A stretch of 64,000 bases of DNA from Nymphaea colorata (lineage: Eukaryota; Streptophyta; Magnoliopsida; Nymphaeales; Nymphaeaceae): the NCBI RefSeq assembly GCF_008831285.2, contig NC_045147.1, positions 7,222,334 through 7,286,333 of the forward strand. The letters are read 5' to 3'. The number at the start of each line of letters is the position of its first letter. Position 1 is the first letter of the stretch. This document shows positions 42,127-53,921 of this stretch, piece by piece. The translations under genes were made by a program, and so were the position numbers. A model generated the notes under the pieces. That model was not told where the DNA came from. It ran no database searches and was given only the letters and a program-made list of their open reading frames with translations.

Positions 42127-45100
42127 TCAATGCAAGAACAAGTGTGGATATCTCTTCTGCATGTCCTCCTCAGGTTCCCATGTACTCTCCTTCAACCCAT
42201 GGTACTGCCATTCCACTTTCACCAACGGAATTCTCTTAGTGCGAAGCACTTGCTCTCGATGATCCACAATTCTAATGGGCTGTTCTTCCATTGTCAAATC
42301 ATCTTGTACTAGAATACCCTGAAAATCAATCACATGTGTCGGATCTGGTACGTATTTTCGAAGCATGGAAACATGGAAGACGTCATGAACGTACTCAAAT
42401 CTGGTGGTAAGGCCAATCTGTATGCCACCTCTCCAATCTTCTCTAATATCTCAAAAGGTCCTACGAACCTTGGGCTCAATTTTCCCTTCGCACCAAAATG
42501 AAAAACACCTTTAGTAGGAGAAATCTTTAAAAACGCATGATCACCCACCTCAAAAGCCAATTCTCTACGACGAATGTCAGCATAACTTTTCTGTCTGCTC
42601 TGAGCAGTCAACAACTTTTTCCTTATCAATAGCACTTGGTCGGTGTAGTGTTGCAATACTAAAGGGTTTTCGATCTTACCATCACCCAATTCGGTCCAAC
42701 AAGCTGGCGATCTGCAAGGCCTTCCATACAAAGCCTCAAAAGGTGTCATCCCAATACTAGAGTGGTAACTGTTATTATATGCAAATTCTGCCAATTTCAC
42801 ATGTTTGTCCCATTCTCCTTTCCATTCTAAGACACATGTGTGCAACATGTCCTCTAAAGTCTGAATGGTCCTCTCAGACTGCCCATCAGTTTGGGGGTGG
42901 AACGCTGTGCTCAACTTAAGCTTGGTACCCAAAGCCTTCTGTAATTGCCCCCAAAACCTAGAAGTAAAACGTGTATCACGATCCGAAATGATAGACTTTG
43001 GCACTCCATGCAATCTTACTATCTCGCCAATATATAACTCTGCGAGACTTTCCAAAGACTGACTGATTCTGATTGGCAGAAAATGAGTGGACTTCGTAAG
43101 TCGATCAACAATCACCCATATGGCATCCTGTTGTCTTTTGGTACGAGGCAACCCAACCACAAAATCCATCGTAATGTCTTCCCATTTGCACACTAGAATA
43201 TCGATTCTTTGCAACAAGCCTCCTGGCCGCTGATGTTCTGCTTTTACCTGTTGGCAAACTAAGCACTTTGCCACATATTCTGCAATTTCACGCTTCATTC
43301 CAGGCCACCAAAAATTACTCTTCATATCCTGAAACATCTTTGTACTGCCAGGGTGAATAGAAAACTTAGATTTGTGAGCTTCATCAAGCAACAGACGCTT
43401 CACCCCTTCATCTCTAGGAACCCATAATCTCTGCCGAAACCGCAATGAACCATCTTCATCTTGATGCCAAAGAGAATCGGTCTTCTGGCTTGCTTCCATG
43501 TTCTTAGCAAACTCTGGATCTTCCTTTTGCTTCATTACAAGTTCTTCCATCAAAGGATGTCGTATCAAGGCTGTCATCGTTGCCTTGTTCTCATCACAAA
43601 TGTAAGGCTGCCAAGCTATCACATCTTGCAATAATGTCCAAGAACGAGTCAACATACTGCACATTGTCGCCTTGGCATGCCTGCTCAACGCATCTGCCAC
43701 CACATTCGCCTGCCTGGATGATACGATATGGTGAAATCATAATCCTTTAAATATTTGATCCATCTTCTTTGCCTCAAGTTGAGATCCCTTTGCGAGGATA
43801 TATACTTCAAGGACTTGTGATCTGTAAACACCTCGAATGTTGCACCATAAAGATAGTGTCTCCACATCTTCAATGCGAACACAACTGCTCCCAACTCCAA
43901 ATCATGAGTGGGATAGTGTTGCTCATGGGCCTTCAACTGTCTTGATGCATAAGCCACTACACGGCCATGCTGCATCAACACACAACCATATCCGATCCCC
44001 GAAGCATCAGTGTACACCAAAAAACCGGAAATGACCTGATGGAAGCGTCAGAATAGGGGCAGAAGTAAGCTTGTCCTTCAGAGTTTGAAAACTCTTCTCA
44101 CACTCTTCATTCCAAACAAACTTCACTCCTTTTCTCAGTAGCTTAGTCATTGGTGTAGCTATTTTCGAAAAGTCTTGTATGAACCTGCGATACTATCCTG
44201 CCAATCCCAAAAAGCTTCTAACCTCAGTTACACTGCAAGGTGTCCTCCAGTCCTGAACAACTGACACCTTAGCCGGATCGACGGATACTCCATCCTTCGA
44301 GATCACATGACCCAGAAAGTTTACCTTCTCTAGCCAAAATTCACATTTAGAGTATTTGGCGTAAAGCTTATGCTTGCGCAAAAGACCCAACACACTTCTC
44401 AAGTGGTCTTTGTGCTTTGCCTCACTCTCTGAGTACACCAAAATATCATCAACAAACACAATAACAAAACGATCCAAGAACTCTTGGAAAACCCGATTCA
44501 TGAGGTCCATGAACGTTGCGGGAGCATTAGTCAACCCAAAAGGCATGACCCTGAATTCATAATGCCCATACCTGGTTCGAAAAGCAATCTTAGAAACATC
44601 TTCCTCCCGTATCAAGAGTTGATGGTAGCCTGTCCTCAGATCGATCTTAGAAAAAACCTTTGCATTCTTAAGCTGATCAAACAAGTCTTCAATTCTTGGA
44701 AGCGGATACTTATTCTTGATGGTGACTTGATTCAACATACGATAATCTATGCACAAGCGCATAGTCCCATCTTTCTTTTTCACAAACAATACAGGTGCTC
44801 CCCAAGGAGACACACTAGGTCGGATGAAGCCCTTATCTAAGAGCTCCTGCAGTTGCTTCTTCAACTCTTCTAACTCTACTGGTGCCATACGGTAGGGTGC
44901 CTTAGAAATAGGAGTTGTCCCTGGTAACAACTCTATCTTGAACTCCACTTCTCAAGTTGTAGGCAAACTCGACAATTCCTCAGGAAACAGGAAACACATC
45001 AGGATACTCACTCACCACGGCAACATCCTGCAATATCATCCGTTCAGCCTCATTGATCAACACATTGACCAAGAAGGCAACGCTTCCACTTTCTATCCAT

Positions 45101-46717
45101 CGCTTAGCCTTCAATGCAGACACCAATATCTTATCAGTTCGACTGGCCCTACGAGCATGAAATTCCACAGGCTGCATCTCATTAGTCAACATCTGTATCT
45201 GCTTCTTCCTGCAATCTATAATGGCATAATGCGCATACAACCAATCCATACCCAAAATCACATCAAACTCACTGAGACCTAGGATCACCAACTATGCGGG
45301 TAGGTGAAATTGATAGATTTCCACGTCCACATCAGGAAGATACTCACGACACGACTCTTGAGCATGCATCAGGCTAACAACTTTTAAAACATACGGCATT
45401 CTTCTAGCCGACACTTCTAGTGAGGTAGCAAATCGACTAGATATAAAAGAATGCGTCGCTCCTGCATCAAATAACACTCTAGCAATATGAGAACTGACAA
45501 GTAAAGTACCTTCAACGAGGTCGTGTGCCTGGAGCTCCTCCACAGTAGTAGCGTAGACACGTCCAGACGTCTGTCGTGCGCTAGATGAACCGGCTTCAGG
45601 CTTCTTCAATTCTCTTTCTTTCTTCAACGGGCAATCCTTGATAAAGTGTCTCATACCTCCGCAGTGTAAACAAGCCCCAGTCACCGGATAGCACGGCTTC
45701 CCAGGGTGCACACGAGAACAAGTGGGGCACTTCTGAGAAGTCGGAGTGGCCACTGACCCCTGTGTGGCCTCACTACGTGTAGGCTGGTTCCGTTTGAAAG
45801 TTCGGTCATCCCGCCTCTCATAAGGCCTTGTCCTGCCCGCAAAGTGTTGGCGCTTTACCTGTGTCCGTCCACCTTGTGAATGCTGGCCTGCTTTCTTCTG
45901 ATGATCCTTCTTCTATGCATCGTGCCATTGTAACCGCCTCATCCAAGTCACGAGGTCTACTTGTCAACACTTTGCTTCGTAGTCCATCTCGCAGCCCACG
46001 CACAAACTTGTCTGCTCTGGCCTCATCCGTAGTATAAAGGTGTGGGCAATACACCTCCAAGTGCCGATATCTCGTAATGTACTCTTATAAGCTCGACTGA
46101 TTCTGCTGCAAATCTAGAAATTCTTGCATTTTCTTGTCTCTGGCATACACTGGAAAGTATGTGCTGAAGAAGGAATCTCTAAACTGCTTCCATGAGATTG
46201 ACCCTTAGCCAGCGAACCGAATCTCACTAGTTGATTGCCACCAATTCTTGGCATCACCCTTCAACAAATAGGAGCCATAGTTCACTCTATCTTCTTCTGG
46301 ACCCTTCAGAAGCCCAAAAATACGTTCAACCTCTTCAATCCAGTCCTTTGCCTTGTCATGACTGCCCCCTCCTGAAAAGATAGGCGGTTGCATCGCCATA
46401 AACTGCTGATAAGACACTGTCGTTGACTTCTCCCGAACTGGAGCACTGGTGTCCCCCGAAGGAGATGCATTACTCCTCTGATTACCGACCATTGACTGCA
46501 TTAACGTGGTCAGCAATATAGTCTGCTGATCCACTGGCGGAGTCTGTCTCGGTGGGGTTTGGGCACCCCCACCTAGCTGGGCATACTGGGGCTCTGACGC
46601 ACTGTCACCCCGCGGAGTATGCGCATCAGAATGGGTTGGGCTGGGCTCTCTATGTGCCTCTGAAGACGGCCCAGCTCGCTTCTTACCCCTACGATGATAT
46701 TCCATCTGTACAAACAA
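42127..46717 (-). pseudogene. E10 Gypsy gag-pol remnant
   Basis: Pieces on the minus strand are gag ([32 protein letters not shown], to about 46205), knuckles ([27 protein letters not shown], about 45690), protease ([13 protein letters not shown], about 45480), reverse transcriptase ([12 protein letters not shown] about 44655; FVDDILVYS about 44445), RNase H ([15 protein letters not shown] about 44015; [11 protein letters not shown] about 43815), integrase (HPGSTKMFQDM about 43355; QTDGQSERTIQ about 42890) and a chromodomain-like tail (VKVEWQYHGLKESTWEPE, about 42220). The frame is broken at about 46204, 46090, 45780, 45291, 44950, 44180, 44030, 43700 and 42375. Confidence 0.9.
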
Positions 46718-46941
46718 GATCCTTTATTCTCAAATCACGACCAATAACAAACTCACAAGTCAAATCACAACGTGCATTAGCACGAAGTTCAAAACATAGA
46801 TCACATTACATACTTATACTTGAAAAATCAAAACTACAATAACCAACTGATCAAACAAATGCGTACCTGGGCAACACGGCTTCACAAATAGGCTTTAACT
46901 CACATCCATAATGGGGTTTGCCATGGCTTTGATACCAAAAC

Positions 46942-49667
46942 TGTCACACCCCGACCTTTTAACCCACAAACCCTTTTTTTTTTCTAAACATAAAGCATCG
47001 AGGTGTGACTACCCAACAATTCAAAAAGACGATGAGCCAAGCAATTCAAAACAATGGGGCGAACTTTCATTTATATAACCATTTTGTTTCATACAAATTC
47101 ACATCTATGTGCATGACCAAAATGCCCCAAAATCATAACATTGATGCCTAACAAAAAGAAGACATCAATAAAACCAAAACATGACGCGCCGACACTACAA
47201 ACGACAATCTCAAAACCTCCCCAATAGGACGTGAGTGAAGCCATCTGCTCAACCTATTGCCCCGGGTCCGCCAAAACCTGAAAAAGAAAACAACTGAAGG
47301 CTCAACCTTCGCAGTATGGCAACAAGCCAGGAAAATGTCAAACCCTCTCAAGTAAGGCTCAAATAAAAGAACAAATATCAACCCATCTATCGTCATGTCG
47401 TGTCAGAGTACGACACGTAAAAGCCACTTGATGGCCACACTAACACAACATCAGTCACATGCGAAGCATGCTTAAACATAACACTTGCATTCATATCAAT
47501 CACATATACGTCAGTCACATGCATTCTATCAAACACATTACATTTTCATTAACTTTAGTGCATTAACAGTTCCTGTGGGTGCAACACAGACACGTGCACA
47601 CCGCGGGCGGCCTACAGCCGAGAGACAACCCCCGTGGTGGCCCATAACAGTATGGATTCATTTCACCCGCTGCAGCGGTAGAGCACTCATCCCTGGATGT
47701 GTGAAGTCCAAGGTGAGATACTCAACCTTCCCTAGGACACCCAGGTTGGGAAGGCGGGAGCCCAACGCTCCAAGCACAACACACAACAGAACCCTAGGGC
47801 CTTGCACCGCCTGCGCTCTGACAGGCGAGACCAGTGGCGAGAACGGGACGTCTCCCTCTTATCCTTTCGTTTTCTTTTTTATCATTATCATTACTCATTC
47901 ACAAGATGACTGGCTAGCACATGAGGTTAATACACCCTATGAGTGCACTTACACCTCCCAATGCCTCCACACGAGGTCTATACATACAGTAACAGTCATT
48001 GCTAGCCGTTATACAGTACGGGTACAACTACCCTTTATTTCATCCATTTGCATTGTTGCCCATGGCAATGCATATGCAACAACGTACACATTCATATCAA
48101 TCATCACATCAATCACGTCAATCACCTCTTTGAAAAACTTAGCCAATCCACAGAGAGTAGTCTCGATCTGCGGTTGGCTCGTAGCTGTCCTATGCAGTTA
48201 TCATTCTATGATGCTTTCTAATGCACAATTGGGGTCGAGGAGACACTCGACTCGATACCCCGCCTCATCTGTCCTAAACAGATATCAATTCTAGCATGCA
48301 CATGCCAATGCGTAACATTTTCAAAACAAATGACTAATAATCTTTCTAACCCATTCATATCATATAAGCAACATACATATACTCATTCACAAAGCAGTCA
48401 ATCAATAAACATCACAATCCTAGGATCCTTTGATCCTAGAAGCACACAATCACACATTTGCCCCAAGCAGGGATTTGCCTGGAATGTCGCCATACCTCCC
48501 GGCAGCCACCTCACGAGTCTTTTTCTCCAAACTTTCTTTTTCTTAATCAAGGCGTCAACCCCAAAGGCACAACCAACTTACGTACGCTTTCCCTGTTTAA
48601 CTCCAAGACGCACCCGTTCACCAGAACGTATGCTACACGCTCACCAAAACCGTCCTAAATCTTTCCCACAGCCATACAAACGCTACCGTGCTTCCCTATT
48701 ACTTCGAAAATCAACTCATCATGCTTAAAAGAGCAACAAACACATGAATCATTGCTTCTCCATCATAACCACACATTTTCCCCAAAAGCAAAATCGCTTG
48801 CGTGCTTCCCTAAATATCAATTCTACCTTCTAGCATGCTCAAACAATAATTATACGCGTTCCAAAGAAAAATATATCATAAAATAGGTTCAATTTCGCCT
48901 TGCTCACCCCAATTTGAAAGTCTAAACTGTTGTAATCCTCCCGGCAGCCACCTCACGAGTCTAAGTGGTCCCCAAACGGCTAAAATCCTTCAATGCCGCC
49001 ACCACCAAGGTCTTCTCTAAACGCTGTTACGAGGGGGAGGACAAATCCCCAAGCTGAAATCGGATCAAACAGTGATAGAATAGTGAAAATCAGTGAGAGA
49101 GAGTGCTCGATTGGAGAAAATAGAAAAACAAGCAGAAAATGGGGAGAGAGCGTGAAGCGTGGACAGAGTGGGAGGTCGAGTAGAGGGAGAGAGAGAGAAA
49201 AACAGAGGGGGACTGATAGGGGAGAGGGTTCGGTCAAAGGGGAAAAAGGCCAGCAGTGAGGTGAGCATGAATGAGAAAGGGGAAGGAGACGAGAGAAAGA
49301 GTGAGCGTGGGCAGAGAGAGATGCGAGGGAGAGCAGACGAAAGGGGAAAAAGAGGAAACGGGAAAGGCAGCAGAAATAACGAGAGAGGGAGAAGATAGGG
49401 CAGCAGAGGAGAGCTTACCCACGCTACCGCCGTCGCCACCTCCGCTGCTGCCGTCGCCACCTCCGCCGCTGCCGGTCAAGCCACCGCCTGCACCACCTCC
49501 GTCTTCTTCTTCTCTGCACTGGCCGTGAGTACCCAGGAGATAGACGAGAGAAAAGAGGGAAAGGCGAGGGAGAAGAGCCCTCGCGTCGGGCTCTTTCACG
49601 CCAAGGGTTCGGGTCCGGGTCTGGGTTCCGATCCGACCCGACCTGCCCAAAAACAACGAGCGTTACA
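46942..49667 (-). repeat. E10 5' LTR (about 2.7 kb)
   Basis: On the + strand it runs from TGTCACACCCCGACC to AGCGTTACA. It is related to the ~3.0-kb E11 LTRs throughout. It holds no gene: the open frames at 47485-48294 and 48330-48728 are not conserved in E11. Confidence 0.9.
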
Positions 49668-49898
49668 CCAACGGCTAGAAATCTAGCCGTTGGGAACTCC
49701 CAATAGCTACTTTGTAAAATAGAAAAGGAAAAAGTTCAGAAAAAGGCACGAAAGATAAAGAAAAAATAAATACAAAAGTCCTATGTATACACACATATAT
49801 TTATATATACAAATCGTACATCAAACTGTTAGGAGTATAAGATATATGATAGTAGATATCAAAACATGTATGTATACTTACATTATAAATTCTAACAT
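49668..49898 (-). repeat. LTR fragment of the E4 type, reversed and cut by E10
   Basis: It ends ATTCTAACA on the + strand, the reverse complement of TGTTAGAAT, which opens the E4 LTR. It begins with CCAACGGCTAGAAATCTAGC, the MSA palindrome. The minus-strand site at 49684-49694 is CCCAACGGCTA. Gypsy E10 abuts the palindrome exactly, and the other half of the LTR is gone. Confidence 0.75.
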
Positions 49899-50260
49899 TC
49901 ATCACATGCATGAACTGTGATCTGGTTTTTGTTGAGAATGCCTCCCTGTTCATCCAGCTGCTATTTGGTAGAGGGATAATCTTAGGGCAAGGCATAGGTG
50001 AATTGAGTAATGCACAATTGAACAAAAGAATGTTAAACATCACTAGTCCCCATGCTGTCGTAAACTGAAGGCAAACAGTAGGAAGAAATGCATGATGCCA
50101 TCTGCAACTCATACCTACAACTTTGTACTACTAGCTACTGCTTTTGTGGGTTAAGTTCTTCTGCTTTGATATTTTGGTTGAATCTCTTAGAAGAGAAGAT
50201 TAGAGCATATACAATTACGTCTTAATTTTCTTTTTGATACAAAATGGTGGGGCCTTACAG
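49899..50260 (+). other. End of the second giant MED23 intron
   Basis: This is unique AT-rich intron without a recognised repeat. It closes with the acceptor CCTTACAG at 50253-50260. Confidence 0.7.
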
Positions 50261-50409
50261 GTGACTCTGCTTCTCGACCGACAAGAATTTCAACAGAGAG
50301 TCAAAATATGTTTCTTGAATAGACCCACAGAGCACTGGCTAAACACTGGGCTTGCAAAACGTGTTGAGCTACAAAAAGCTCTTGGCAATCATTTATCTGG
50401 CAAGGACAG
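50261..50409 (+). CDS. MED23: MED23 exon G
   Basis: These 149 bases encode VTLLLDRQEFQQRVKICFLN, then PTEHWLNTGLAKRVELQKAL and GNHLSGKD. The arginine codon is split as AG here and A at 50598. The family counterpart reads ELQKALGNHL at the same place. The donor is GTATGA. It joins in phase to exon F, 22 kb upstream. Confidence 0.94.
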
Positions 50410-50597
50410 GTATGACCGCCTTCTTCGATGATGAACATTTATGTCTTAACTATTTTATATGTTCTTTTCTTGTTTCTTCTGAACAGACAAATAACAAGTA
50501 TAAAGACAGATATGCACATAGAGAGATATTATTTGACAGGGTTTAGTTTGTTATTCTTCTGTTGGAGATGTGCATGCTGATGCATATATTTCTGCAG

Positions 50598-50838
50598 ATA
50601 CCCACCATTTTTTGATGATGTTGCGGCCCGTATGCTGCCAGTTATCCCGTTGATTGTTTATCGGTTAATAGAAAATGATGCTGCAGATGCTGCTGAAAGG
50701 TTACTTGCTACATATTCTGGACTCCTTGTCTACCATCCTCTGCGGTTCACTTTTGTCCGGGAAATTCTGGCATACTTCTATGGCCATCTCCCAAGCAAGC
50801 TCATAGTTCGAATTCTGCATGTACTTGATCTTCCTAAG
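50598..50838 (+). CDS. MED23: MED23 exon H
   Basis: These 241 bases encode YPPFFDDVAARMLPVIPLIV, RLIENDAADAAERLL and HPLRFTFVREILAYFYGHLP, ending VLDLPK. This is one of the best conserved MED23 blocks. The acceptor is TTCTGCAG and the donor GTAATA. The upstream intron is 188 bases. Confidence 0.95.
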
Positions 50839-50917
50839 GTAATAAACAGTGTTTTCATGTGCCATGCTTCTTTCTGTATTTGTTAATCCCATGCTAAGAC
50901 TGTGGACCTTGTTTCAG

Positions 50918-51689
50918 ATTCCTTTTTCTGAGTCATTCCCCCAGCACGTCAACTCATCAAGCCCTGCTGCATGTCCACCACCAGATTATTTTTCAGGTCT
51001 GCTTATGGGTCTTGTAAATAATGTCATGCCTCCTTTAAGCAGCAAACCAAGAACAGGATTAGTGGGTGATACTGCTGCAAGTCCTGCACGTACTGCTCTA
51101 AGTAAAGCTCAATCTTCAGTTCACTCCATGCCAATAAATGTGCCAGAAAATCAGAAGGCATTTTATCAAATTCAGGATCCAGGCAATTACTCACAACTTA
51201 TGTTAGAGACTGCGGTGATTGAGATCCTTTCTCTTCCTGTGACTGCAACTCAGATAGTATCTGCATTTGTCCAGACTGTTGTTCATGTTCAGCCTGTATT
51301 AGCCCAGTCTAGCTATGGAATGCAAATGATGCAGAATGTTGTTGGACAAAGTACAGGACTGCCAACATCCCCTTCAGGCGGCAGTACAGACTCCATGAGC
51401 ACTAGCCGATCTAATACAGCATCAGGAAGCACTACGCCCAATTTGGTCTCAAGAACTGGTTGTACAAGCCAATCAGTATCTTGTTTGATGATTCAAGCTT
51501 GTGGTTTATTATTGGCTCAACTCCCACCAGACTTCCATTTGCAGCTCTATGTAGAAGCATCACGTATAATTAAGGAGTGTTGGTGGCTTACAGATGCAAC
51601 AAAGTCATCTAGAGAGTTGGATTCTGCTGTCGGATACGCATTGTGGGATCCAACCTGGGCTGCTCAAGACAGCACTTCAACAGCAATTG
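50918..51689 (+). CDS. MED23: MED23 exon I (last visible, 772 bases)
   Basis: It encodes IPFSESFPQHVNSSSPAACP, FSGLLMGLVNNVMPPLSSKP, a variable Ser/Ala-rich linker, then QKAFYQIQDPGNYSQLMLET, AVIEILSLPVTATQIVSAFV, LPTSPSGGSTDSMS, QACGLLLAQLPPDFHLQLYV and DSAVGYALWDPTWAAQDSTS. The order and spacing follow plant MED23. The linker and the SRSNTASGSTTPN stretch are the least conserved. The exon ends AATTG before GTACCT, leaving a glycine codon split after its first base, as the family sequence (TAIGN) requires. The remaining C-terminal exons are beyond the window, past another transposon-filled intron. Confidence 0.95.
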
Positions 51690-52001
51690 GTACCTTTCAC
51701 AGTCTCATTTTTCATCTTGTTTGATATTGATAACCAAAATTTTATTAGTTGATCAACAGGTTGACAAATATCTCTGGTCATTTTTTAAACAACTAGTCGA
51801 AGGCCTATAGTTTTAGTTGCTTGGATATCCCTAGAGCTCTATTAGATTGGTTTCTTAATTTTGGATCAATAAACTTATCTAATCAAATAAAAATCAGATT
51901 ATGTATAAAAGAGAAAGTAAAAACACAAAGGTAATCTCAGTGAGTCATAGGTAGGCAATGTTAGAACTACGAGAATTAATAAAAACAGTTCTATTTGACA
52001 C
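51690..52001 (+). other. MED23 intron after exon I, unique part
   Basis: AT-rich intron with no recognised repeat. The intron continues beyond the right edge of the window, because no MED23 C-terminal exon is found up to 64000. Confidence 0.6.
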
Positions 52002-53055
52002 CTATGTAACATGGGTACTCCTCTTAAGGAGGAGTACCCGCATGGTACCGATACGACACTGGTACGGGTGCAGCGTTGACCGTAGCGGGTACGATCAACG
52101 TACCTAGGGTCATTTTTGACCATTTTCTGACTCGGTTAACTTTGACCAAGTCCAAAATTGTCTGGTTTGAATTTTAATGTTTTTTACATTTTAACGTTTT
52201 TTACAATTTTCATGTTAAAAAAAATCGTAAACATTAAGCCTCGACGGTTCTTCTTCACCGAGACCGACGACGGGAGGTGATTCTCCACTCTGGCGAACGG
52301 CGACGACGAACGGCGAAAGGCGAGAGATGAGAGACAAACTGCGAACGGCGAGCGGCGAACGACGAAGATAAAGGTTTTTAGGGTTTTTCAATGCAGCTTT
52401 TGGTTTCATCTGTTGAAAATCTCGTTTGTTTTGTGAAGATCGAGCTCCATTCTTCATTTTTTGTTCTTTCCTTTTCTGTTTTGTGCCTTTGTAATCATCT
52501 ATTGAAAATCCCTCCTCCCACTTCTTCGTCGGCCCTTCTCAAAGGTATGGCGGCAAACCTGAATCTTCCTTCGTCAGCTTTATTATTAAGGAGGTTGATG
52601 TGTTTTCTTACCTTCACTTTTTGTTGGGTTCTTTGTAGGGTTTTAGGGGTCTTAACAGACGAGATTTAGCATTTCAGTTGATTTCTTAGTTCCTGAACTT
52701 GGCTAAATGTGCTTTTATGTTTTTTATTCAGTTTTTAATGTCAATCCTTTCCCTCTTCTTGCTTTTCCTGGTTTTGTTCCTTTTTTGCCTGGTTTCATTT
52801 GTGATTCCTCTTTTCTCGTAATGCTTAACATGGAATTATTGGCCACAGCGACACTTCTTGATATTTGTAGGTAGAACCTGTTGTGCGTCTTCGATCTAAT
52901 AATCAGTTGTGTGCTGCAATTTTGTCCCGTGAGAACAGGGTCATGTTTAAAATCGTCGCTTTTGTGTCCTTTTGTATATTGCAGATCGTTGCAACTGAAT
53001 TTCCTAGAGTTCTGGTTAATTATGTTGCTGATATATTTTGTATGTTAATTACTTC
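52002..53055. mobile_element. Second hAT-like element H2 (partial) with gene-like cargo
   Basis: The left end CTATGTAACATGGGTAC resembles the right terminus of H1 read in reverse (CTATGTCACACGGGTAC). The next 140 bases share GTACCCGCA(C/T)GGTAC, CGTTGACCGTA, ACGTACC(T/C)AG and TTTGACC(A/G)AGTCCAAA blocks with it. It also has a local palindrome, TACTCCTCTTAAGGAGGAGTA. The other end is not seen because Copia E12 begins at 53056, so the remainder may lie outside the window. Confidence 0.55.
52240..53040 (+). pseudogene. Unidentified gene-like cargo in H2
   Basis: After the subterminal repeats comes sequence typical of a plant gene start: GGCGA/ACGGCGA-rich DNA, an AGGGTTTTT tract, an ATG at 52547 opening MAANLNLPSSALLLRR, then intron-like T-rich DNA. 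A possible second exon at about 52868-52940 follows a TTTGTAG acceptor (EPVVRLRSNNQLCAAILSRE). I do not recognise the protein. It does not match MED23. Exon limits are guesses. Confidence 0.3.
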
Positions 53056-53342
53056 TGTAGAAACACGCAGCGAAAGAAGAGAAAGAAAAGCCACACAGGA
53101 TTTACATGGAAAACCTCAGAAAGAGGTGAAAAACTACGGGGAAACTCTAACCTAGGGGCAAAACCGCAACCCTAGGAGAGAGAAAACTTCATTCACTTAA
53201 TCAACAATTACACTAAGTGATTAGAATTAAAAGAGGGAGGAAGAGAGGCCCGCCTAGGGAATCGAGCCCGTCCTCGGTTCCCACACCCATGGGTACTGGG
53301 TCCATATCCGGACCCGGTTCCCTATAACATTGTATTCTAACA
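53056..53342 (-). repeat. E12 3' LTR
   Basis: This 287-bp repeat shares long blocks with the 278-bp E5 LTR, including AACCTAGG, CCGCAACCCTAGGAGAGAG and GACCCGGTTCCCTATA, with many differences. Confidence 0.88.
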
Positions 53343-53921
53343 CTCCCCCTCAAGCTTGACATACATGTCAAACATGCCAAACTTGCTAACATTCTTTTCA
53401 AATTGAGATGTACATAAGGCCTTAGTTAGAACATCTGCAATTTGATCTTCAGATTTCATATAAGGAAGGATCAACTCATTTGAATCTATGCGCTCCCGTA
53501 TGAAGTGACGATTTATCTCCACATGTTCGGTTCTGTCATGCAGGACGGGATTATTTGCCAGGTTAATAGCAGACTTATTGTCACAATACATTTTCATCTT
53601 CTCTTCAATTTCAATTCCAATATCTCATAGAAGAATCTTTAGCCATAACATCTCTGTAACCCCCATACCAATAGCCTTGTATTCAACCTCAGCACTGGAT
53701 CTAGAACAGACCTCCTGCCTTTTACTCCTCCATACCACCAGGTTTCCCCCTAGAAAGATGCAGTACCCTGTGGTAGACCTTCTGGTATCCGTGCAACCAG
53801 CCCAATCGGCATCAGAGTATCCTTCAATATCAAGTTTGTCCTGCCGAGTATACAATAACCCTTTACCTGGGTTATTCTTCAGGTACCCCAACACTCTTTC
53901 TGCACTCTTCCAGTGGCAATC
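53343..53921 (-). pseudogene. E12 RNase H fragment
   Basis: The minus-strand frame gives HWKSAERVLGYLKNNPGKGL, YSDADWAGCTDTRRSTTG, GGNLVVWRSKRQEV and MKMYCDNKSAINLANNP, ending KLEGEC and a stop. One in-frame stop lies at about 53622-53624. It is very similar to E5. Confidence 0.88.

Larger units (their letters stand above)
41445..49667 (-). mobile_element. Gypsy (chromovirus-type) LTR retrotransposon E10, decayed
   Basis: The full 5' LTR is at 46942-49667, and only the last ~630 bp of the 3' LTR survives (41445-42074). In element sense a Met-tRNA-type primer site begins four bases after the 5' LTR (TGGTATCAAAGCC, about 46938-46926). Pol order is protease, RT, RNase H, integrase, which defines Gypsy. 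It is the same family as E11, but carries many frame breaks. The left end is truncated against E9, so no target duplication can be read. Confidence 0.9.
962..51689 (+). other. MED23: MED23 gene body, internal portion (nine exons, eight complete introns)
   Basis: Joining the nine exons listed separately gives 2,077 bases, or 692 codons plus one base, with no stop and matching phases at every junction. The product aligns continuously with the plant MED23 family (Mediator tail subunit that links transcription factors to RNA polymerase II in the nucleus), from the segment around SKPGASLLLLEILNYR to the segment WAAQDSTSTAIG. In the plant family further N-terminal exons and a C-terminal stretch of a few hundred residues are expected, and these must lie outside the window. 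Introns of about 25.6 kb and 22.2 kb are made of nested retrotransposons, while the other complete introns are 71 to 325 bases. All exons look intact, so I infer a functional gene. Confidence 0.9.
53056..53921 (-). mobile_element. Copia E12, 3' end (continues beyond E11)
   Basis: An LTR at 53056-53342 related to that of E5 (element sense TGTTAGAATACAATG...TTTCTACA) is preceded by a purine tract and RNase H sequence. Gypsy E11 interrupts it at 53921/53922. The rest should lie to the right of E11, outside the window. It is older than E11 by nesting. Confidence 0.88.

Noticed and set aside
52860-52945. Possible missing C-terminal MED23 exon
   Set aside because: The peptide (EPVVRLRSNNQLCAAILSRE) does not fit the MED23 sequence expected after TAIG, and the phase does not match.
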